DNA of 5,612 nucleotides from an uncultured Mucilaginibacter sp. (GTDB lineage: Bacteria; Bacteroidota; Bacteroidia; Sphingobacteriales; Sphingobacteriaceae), in NCBI GenBank assembly GCA_946479225.1, contig CAMLFI010000198.1, forward strand, positions 1 to 5,612. The letters run 5' to 3'. Positions 1-3,670 of the stretch are shown piece by piece (position 1 is the stretch's first letter; the number at the start of each line of letters is the position of its first letter). Position numbers and translations under genes: made by a program. The notes under the pieces are model-generated. The model was not told where the DNA came from, made no database searches, and saw nothing but the letters and a program-made list of their open reading frames with translations.

Positions 1-291
1 AAACAGCCCTTTGGTGGGCGTATACATTAGGTAGACAAAAGAAATGCCAATTGCGTTTTTAACTTAAAAAACAATAGTAACGTGTGACGACAATTTAAAC
101 CGAGGAAATTACTTCCCCTATTTGGGTAAAATTCGCCATAATTGTCCGCCTTTAATTAACTAATACTAAAGTTGGACTGTATTTGAGGGGTGCTGTTGTT
201 GTAGCCGCTATATTGTAATAGCTTAATAATTAATATAGCCGCACAGCGATTATTTATGAAACCATCGGGATAAACTATTGTTAGATAGGTT
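1..291. other. AT-rich intergenic region, no gene recognised
   Basis: No convincing coding region is present. Short open stretches run in from the left edge on the plus strand and stop by about position 62. Any of them could be the last few codons of an upstream gene, but too few residues remain to choose a frame or recognise a protein. A weak GCCC/GGGC hairpin lies at 6-19. The main structured element is the inverted repeat at 207-239, listed separately. No clear TAnnTTTG promoter box with a properly spaced TTG was found ahead of the gene that starts at 292. Confidence 0.6.
207..239. repeat. Inverted repeat upstream of the 105-aa gene
   Basis: GCTATATT (207-214) and AATATAGC (232-239) are exact reverse complements separated by 17 nt of AT-rich sequence. 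That spacer itself contains the small palindrome TTAAT-A-ATTAA (223-233). The repeat ends 52 bp before the start codon at 292. It could be a terminator-like hairpin for an upstream gene, although no T-run follows it, or an operator for the downstream gene. AT-rich DNA produces such repeats by chance fairly often, so a function is not established. Confidence 0.4.
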
Positions 292-609
292 ATGGAGTAC
301 AATGTGTATTTATTAGCTACCGACCCGAAAAATCCGTGCAGAGACGTTATACACTCAAGAGATACCGGTTTAAAGATCAGGGTTTATTGCTTAAATAGTG
401 ATAAAATAACTCCTGATCCGAACGAGATCCAGCTCTTTGGCTATGCCCATAATAAACTATATGCTTTTGAAACCATTGATATAACCGCTGAAGATGCCCT
501 GGATGTTGTAGGTGCTATTCAATGGTATGCCGAGTATATTGACTACCCCGAAATGGAAATATTGCCCGAAGACCCACGGCCGGGCCATAGCAGCGATATT
601 GCTATGTAA
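292..609 (+). CDS. Hypothetical protein, 105 aa
   Basis: This is a complete small open reading frame from ATG to TAA that I do not recognise. The product is acidic (many Asp and Glu) and has no signal peptide, transmembrane segment or cysteine-pair motif, so it is probably soluble and cytoplasmic. Residues about 1-60 look like alternating beta strands (NVYLLATD, LKIRVYCL, EIQLFGYA, KLYAFETIDI). They are followed by a predicted helix around 65-82 (AEDALDVVGAIQWYAEYI) and a proline-rich acidic tail. That pattern suggests one small alpha/beta domain. No Shine-Dalgarno sequence precedes the ATG, which is normal in Bacteroidota. It stands alone: the next plus-strand element is a tRNA with its own promoter. 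Coding status rests on frame length and sensible composition, not on homology. Confidence 0.6.
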   Translation: MEYNVYLLATDPKNPCRDVIHSRDTGLKIRVYCLNSDKITPDPNEIQLFGYAHNKLYAFETIDITAEDALDVVGAIQWYAEYIDYPEMEILPEDPRPGHSSDIAM

Positions 610-685
610 TTTATTGGTAGCTTCTGTAACGCTTTTCCGAACGTAAAATACACTAAATGAGAGGGGTAAAATTAATTGAAAATTA

Positions 686-718
686 TTTTTGTAGAGTTGC
701 TTATAGATTCTATATTTG
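686..718 (+). promoter_or_regulatory. Bacteroidota-type sigma-A promoter for tRNA-Val
   Basis: TATATTTG at 711-718 matches the Bacteroidota -7 consensus TAnnTTTG exactly. TTTTTG at 686-691 supplies the -33 TTG element, and the spacer from TTG (689-691) to the -7 box is 19 bp, within the usual range. The expected transcription start is around 722-728, only a few bases before the mature tRNA 5' end at 734. Both sequence and position therefore fit a dedicated tRNA promoter. It is the only clear consensus promoter in the window. Confidence 0.8.
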
Positions 719-733
719 CAGTCCCAAAACGAA

Positions 734-808
734 GGGAGTTTAGCTCAGCTGGTTCAGAGCATCTGCCTTACAAGCAGAGGGTCACTGGTTCGAACCCAGT
801 AACTCCCA
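734..808 (+). tRNA. tRNA-Val, anticodon TAC
   Basis: A full cloverleaf can be drawn. The acceptor stem is GGGAGTT (734-740) with AACTCCC (801-807), and the discriminator is A808. The D stem is GCTC/GAGC (743-746/757-760). The anticodon stem TCTGC/GCAGA (762-766/774-778) holds the loop CTTACAA, which places anticodon TAC at 769-771. The variable loop is GGGTC. The T stem ACTGG/CCAGT (784-788/796-800) closes the canonical loop TTCGAAC. CCA is not encoded, since ACA follows, so it must be added after transcription. This tRNA reads valine GUA codons and, by wobble, other GUN codons. It has its own promoter upstream and a terminator hairpin directly downstream. Confidence 0.96.
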
Positions 809-858
809 CAGAATAGAAAGTCCGACAGAAATGTTGTACTTTTTTGTTTAAACCAGGT
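797..858 (+). repeat. Direct repeat copy 1: tRNA-Val 3' end plus terminator
   Basis: This stretch starts in the T stem of tRNA-Val, covers the acceptor 3' strand and the terminator hairpin, and runs to AGGT at 855-858. It aligns with 3127-3187 at 51 of 63 columns, with one 2-nt and one 1-nt gap. Exact shared blocks include CAGTAACTCC, ACAGAA, GAAAGTCCGA, AGAAAT and TTTTTTGTTTA. The two copies bracket the 650-aa secreted-protein gene. The relation could be a pair of attachment sites or a duplicated tRNA end. Confidence 0.85.
817..845 (+). terminator. Intrinsic terminator of tRNA-Val
   Basis: An 11-position stem (817-827 with 832-842) is capped by a GAAA loop at 828-831. Pairing is continuous except for one C822/T837 mismatch and one G824-T835 wobble. 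The 3' arm runs into six T residues (840-845). It begins 9 nt after the tRNA discriminator base, a normal position for a tRNA transcript terminator. Confidence 0.75.
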
Positions 859-919
859 AGTAGTTCAGTACATCTCGATTTATATCGGGAGGGTCACTGA
901 TTCGAACCGGTAACTCCTA
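846..919 (+). pseudogene. Degenerate tRNA-Val copy
   Basis: The 3' half (889-919) matches tRNA-Val 777-808 at 28 of 32 columns, keeping the variable loop GGGTC, the intact T loop TTCGAAC and most of the acceptor 3' strand (TAACTCC). The 5' half is recognisable only in blocks: GTTTA (846-850), AG, GTTCAG (863-868) and CATCT (871-875) line up with GTTTA, AG, GTTCAG and CATCT of the intact gene. The GGGAG 5' acceptor strand, the D stem and a 7-nt anticodon loop are lost. The anticodon arm is replaced by an imperfect palindrome, TCTCGAT-TTAT-ATCGGGA (873-890). It should not yield a working tRNA. It lies immediately after the T-run of the tRNA-Val terminator, as expected for the second unit of a decayed tandem array. 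Confidence 0.75.
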
Positions 920-933
920 AGAAGCCTCACAGG

Positions 934-949
934 CAAGTAAGATTACTTG
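934..949 (+). terminator. Possible weak terminator hairpin
   Basis: CAAGTA (934-939) pairs perfectly with TACTTG (944-949) around the loop AGAT, and the AT-rich tract TAATATTTTTATTA follows. It sits 15 nt after the end of the degenerate tRNA copy, where that copy's terminator would be expected. The stem is short and the T-run is interrupted, so the call is tentative. Confidence 0.3.
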
Positions 950-1116
950 TAATATTTTTATTACTGCAATATATCAAAGGTAAAATTCACCTAATAAGCT
1001 TTACTTTTCAGTTATCAAATACTAATTGCACAATAGTATTTCCTATATTGATTATATAACCAATTATTCATTGTTATAAGACCTCTTTTACTGAGTATCT
1101 CAACACAGCTGTAAAT

Positions 1117-1152
1117 ATTGGTCTGTATATGTATGCATCAAGTCAGACCAAT
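1117..1152 (+). promoter_or_regulatory. 9-bp inverted repeat upstream of the secreted-protein gene
   Basis: ATTGGTCTG (1117-1125) and CAGACCAAT (1144-1152) are perfect reverse complements separated by 18 nt, and the spacer contains the palindrome ATGCAT (1133-1138). The right arm ends 21 bp before the ATG at 1174. It could be the operator of a dimeric regulator (the arm centres are 27 bp apart) or a hairpin in the 5' untranslated leader. The arms are richer in G and C than the surrounding DNA, which makes a chance match less likely than for the other repeats here. Confidence 0.5.
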
Positions 1153-1173
1153 TAACCACCTCAAATTATAAAA

Positions 1174-3126
1174 ATGAAACGTATTTTATCTACACTTCTT
1201 TTAGCAGGGATGACAGCCATTTCCTTCGGGCAGACAATACCAGGCGACTATAATGGCAGGGGCATGGCCCTTATACCCGACTATGAATACAAGGGATCGT
1301 CACTTTCGGGCTGGCATACCTTAGGTAATGCAGACTGGAAAGCCAATAACGGTATGATAACTGTAAAGGCAAATGGCACACCAGGTTATTTAGTATCTGA
1401 TCGTGGTTTTCAGGATATTCATTTACGCATTTTATTTAAAGCTGATGCCAATACCGAGGTTGGTTTTTTGTTCCGTATGGAAAAAACAAGTGATGGATCT
1501 AAAGGCTTTTTAGCATCAATAAAAGGTACGGAAATGGGTTTTTATAAAGTTGCGCTTGATGGACAAGGTAAAGAAACCAAAAGAGAGGCTTTACATCCCG
1601 CCGGTGGTATAATAAGGCAGGCACCTCCGTTTGACCCAAATGCAAGGACACCGGAACGAGGCTCAGGAAGTTCGCCGCGCGGCGTTACCGGTCCTGCAAC
1701 GGAACTTCTACCTTTTACGCGTCCTACGCCGGCACCCATTCCCGGGCAATGGAACCAGTTTGATGCCATACTAGACTTGAACATTATACGCGGCTATATA
1801 AATGATGGTGCCGAAAACACTTTCAGCCTAGAGACGGACACAGGCTTTGGGCCGATAGCGTTAATGATTAACGGTACAGGCGAAGTTCAGTTTAACGAAT
1901 TGAGCTACGTAGATGCAGGAATTAAAAAAATGCCTAAGGAGCAAACAGGTGCCGGCTTTAAGGTGCAACGCATACAGGATATGTACTACTCATGGGCTGC
2001 AGGAGCGGGTGATTTTAATCATGATGGCGTTACTGATATTGTTGCCGGTCCGTATATTTATTTCGGTCCTGATTACACTAGCTCCCGCGAAATAGCTTAC
2101 GCCGTATCGGGTGCACCATCCACAAAATTTACAGAGTTTAATTGCCAGTATGGTTATGATTTTAATGGCGATGGCTGGGATGATGTTTTAAGCGGCGGTT
2201 CCTTATTTATTAATCCTAAAGGAGAATCCCGTCGTTGGGATAGATACCAGGTTATAAGAGGCATACAAACAGAAATCATGACATTTAGAGATGTTGATGG
2301 CGAGGGCAAACCCGAATTGGTTTACGGATCAGGCGGGCAGGTGTGCTATGCTAAACCCAACCCGGATGACGTTACCAAAACATGGATACAGCGTCCCGTA
2401 TCTGAAAAGGGAGCATCAAATGCACATGGCATTGGTGTAGGCGATATTAATGGTGATGGTTTAATGGATATTTTAAATGTTAACGGTTGGTGGGAGCATC
2501 CAAAAAATGATGATGGTAAAATGTTATGGGCCTACCACCCTGTACCATTTGGGCGCATAGCGCATCGTGGCAACAATTATGGTGGCGCTGTAATGGGTGT
2601 TTATGATGTAAACGGCGATAAGTTAAATGACGTAGTAACATCACTTAACGCACATGGTTTTGGCCTTGGCTGGTTTGAACAAAAACGCGATGCTAAGGGT
2701 GATATAACCTTTGTCCGTCATATTATAAGTGATGATTATAGCACTAAAGATAAAAATGCCGGTGGCGTAACCTTCTCTGAAGCGCATGCCACAGCTTTTG
2801 CCGATATGGATGGCGACGGTATTCCTGATTTTATTACAGGCAAACGGTATTGGTCGCACCTGGATACTTATCTTGATCCGGACGCTTACGGGCCGCCGGT
2901 TATTTACTGGTATAAAACGGTACGTAACCCAAAGGTACCGGGCGGGGCCGAGTTTGTACCCCATCTGATGCATAACCGGTCTGGTGTAGGATCTGATGTG
3001 TTAGCTGTAGATTTAAATAAAGACGGAGCTGTAGATATTGTTACCGGCACAGACAGGGGGGTATTTATTTACTGGAACGAAATGAAAGGGAAGGTTAAAG
3101 CCAAAGCGGTTGCTAAAAAGAAATAA
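1174..3126 (+). CDS. Secreted DUF1080 (3-keto-disaccharide hydrolase-like) protein with seven-repeat FG-GAP/VCBS propeller
   Basis: The 650-aa product begins with a signal peptide (KR, then a hydrophobic stretch to about residue 18; likely cleavage near SFG|QT, no lipobox Cys), so it is exported. Residues about 28-246 resemble the DUF1080/PF06439 jelly-roll family, some members of which hydrolyse 3-keto-disaccharides. A proline-rich insert at about 144-191 interrupts this domain. From about 265 to 635 there are seven FG-GAP/VCBS repeats with DxNxDG-type calcium loops starting at residues 280, 329, 373, 424, 478, 544 and 613, enough for a seven-bladed beta-propeller. Loops 3 (DVDGEG) and 5 (DVNGDK) deviate from consensus. 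The end is a lysine-rich tail, not a type IX sorting domain. The ATG at 1174 gives a complete signal peptide. Domain assignment is firm; enzymatic activity and substrate are inference. Confidence 0.9.
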   Translation: MKRILSTLLLAGMTAISFGQTIPGDYNGRGMALIPDYEYKGSSLSGWHTLGNADWKANNGMITVKANGTPGYLVSDRGFQDIHLRILFKADANTEVGFLFRMEKTSDGSKGFLASIKGTEMGFYKVALDGQGKETKREALHPAGGIIRQAPPFDPNARTPERGSGSSPRGVTGPATELLPFTRPTPAPIPGQWNQFDAILDLNIIRGYINDGAENTFSLETDTGFGPIALMINGTGEVQFNELSYVDAGIKKMPKEQTGAGFKVQRIQDMYYSWAAGAGDFNHDGVTDIVAGPYIYFGPDYTSSREIAYAVSGAPSTKFTEFNCQYGYDFNGDGWDDVLSGGSLFINPKGESRRWDRYQVIRGIQTEIMTFRDVDGEGKPELVYGSGGQVCYAKPNPDDVTKTWIQRPVSEKGASNAHGIGVGDINGDGLMDILNVNGWWEHPKNDDGKMLWAYHPVPFGRIAHRGNNYGGAVMGVYDVNGDKLNDVVTSLNAHGFGLGWFEQKRDAKGDITFVRHIISDDYSTKDKNAGGVTFSEAHATAFADMDGDGIPDFITGKRYWSHLDTYLDPDAYGPPVIYWYKTVRNPKVPGGAEFVPHLMHNRSGVGSDVLAVDLNKDGAVDIVTGTDRGVFIYWNEMKGKVKAKAVAKKK

Positions 3127-3187
3127 CAGTAACTCCAACAGAAGAAAGTCCGATAGAAATATTGGCCGTTTTTTGTTTATATTAGGT
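3127..3187 (+). repeat. Direct repeat copy 2: tRNA-Val 3' end plus terminator
   Basis: It starts on the base after the stop codon of the 650-aa gene and aligns with 797-858 at 51 of 63 columns. It contains only the last 12 positions of the tRNA (CAGTAACTCCAA versus CAGTAACTCCCA) followed by the terminator region. No tRNA body lies upstream, because the coding sequence occupies that position. The similarity fades after AGGT (3184-3187). Confidence 0.85.
3145..3174 (+). terminator. Intrinsic terminator after the secreted-protein gene, tRNA-derived
   Basis: The stem 3145-3155 with 3160-3170 is capped by GAAA (3156-3159) and leads into six T residues (3169-3174). Relative to the tRNA-Val terminator, the pair C826-G833 has become T3154-A3161, and the mismatch C822/T837 has become the pair C3150-G3165. 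Lower in the stem, mismatches at T3149/C3166 and A3147/G3168 weaken it. It starts 18 nt after the TAA, so it is well placed to end the transcript of the 650-aa gene. Confidence 0.6.
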
Positions 3188-3246
3188 TATGTATTTTACC
3201 TATATTGGTTATTCCGCCTCACGAAATCAACCTAAATATCAACCAC

Positions 3247-3666
3247 ATGAAGCTTAAAGACACATATTCTGTTTTTGTAACCAAAGATTTAAAGAAGACA
3301 AAGGAGTTTTATATTAAGTGGTTTGATTTTGAAATTTATTTTGAAGCGAGCTACTTTGTCTTGTTGCAAGCGCCAGACGGAAAACCTTTCTTTTTTGGTT
3401 TTATGGACGAAGAGCACCCGTCTTCTCCTCCGTCAATCCCCGCTGTAAATTTTAAGTCAGGCGTTTTCTTAACGTTAGAGGTTGAGGATGCGAAAGCAGA
3501 ATATGACAAGTTGCTAAATGCGGGACTAAATATCAATTATCATTTAAAAGACGAAGTTTGGGGGCAAAGAAGATTTGGCCTTACTGACCCTAATGGAATG
3601 TATATTGATATTGTGCAGCAAACAGAGCCAGAGAATAATTACTGGGAACAATACCTGCCAAAGTAA
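3247..3666 (+). CDS. VOC superfamily protein (glyoxalase/bleomycin-resistance/dioxygenase fold), 139 aa
   Basis: The product has the two beta-alpha-beta-beta-beta modules of the vicinal oxygen chelate fold. Module 1 begins SVFVTKDLKKTKEFY (residues 8-22) and includes YFVLLQAPDGKPFFFGF (36-52). Module 2 begins with FLTLEVEDAKAEYDKLL (74-90) and ends in the characteristic WGQRRFGLTDPNGMYIDI (105-122). No signal peptide is present, so it is cytoplasmic. The usual metal-ligand positions look largely unfilled: there is no His in the first strand (DTYSVFV) and Thr in the third-strand region (FLTLEV). It may therefore bind a ligand, as bleomycin-binding proteins do, and not act as a metal-dependent glyoxalase. 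ATG 3247 is preferred over an in-frame TTG at 3205, because the extra 14 residues do not belong to the fold. A terminator separates it from the gene upstream. Confidence 0.85.
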   Translation: MKLKDTYSVFVTKDLKKTKEFYIKWFDFEIYFEASYFVLLQAPDGKPFFFGFMDEEHPSSPPSIPAVNFKSGVFLTLEVEDAKAEYDKLLNAGLNINYHLKDEVWGQRRFGLTDPNGMYIDIVQQTEPENNYWEQYLPK

Positions 3667-3670
3667 ACAG

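Larger units (their letters stand above)
920..1173. other. AT-rich leader between the tRNA remnant and the secreted-protein gene
   Basis: No gene is visible. It contains a hairpin GCCT-CAC-AGGC (924-934), a second hairpin CAAGTA-AGAT-TACTTG (934-949) that could terminate leftward-decayed tRNA transcription, a third GTAATA-TTTT-TATTAC (949-964), and the inverted repeat at 1117-1152 described separately. A block at 1036-1055 resembles 3191-3212. TATATTG at 1044-1050 is one T short of a consensus -7 box, and the nearest TTG (1026-1028) is only 15 bp away. The promoter of the downstream gene cannot therefore be assigned with confidence. Confidence 0.5.

Noticed and set aside
1..62. Possible C-terminal end of an upstream plus-strand gene
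   Set aside because: All three frames close within 62 bp and none gives a recognisable protein end, so no frame can be chosen.
2641..2973. 110-codon open frame on the minus strand inside the secreted-protein gene
   Set aside because: It lies fully opposite well-supported FG-GAP repeat coding sequence and has no recognisable domain. The other short frames inside the large genes were dismissed for the same reason.
2011..3040. Repeated GATxTxAATGGxGATGG-like DNA words as a repeat array
   Set aside because: They encode the DxNxDG calcium loops of the FG-GAP repeats. The repetition is at protein level with irregular spacing, not a DNA repeat or CRISPR array.
734..3187. A mobile element with its own integrase or transposase
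   Set aside because: No recombinase-like protein is encoded in any frame between the repeats, so only a scar or passive cargo can be proposed.
3205..3207. TTG start for the VOC gene, adding 14 residues
   Set aside because: The ATG at 3247 begins just before the first strand of the fold, and the extra residues show no family similarity. The region also overlaps the block similar to 1036-1055.
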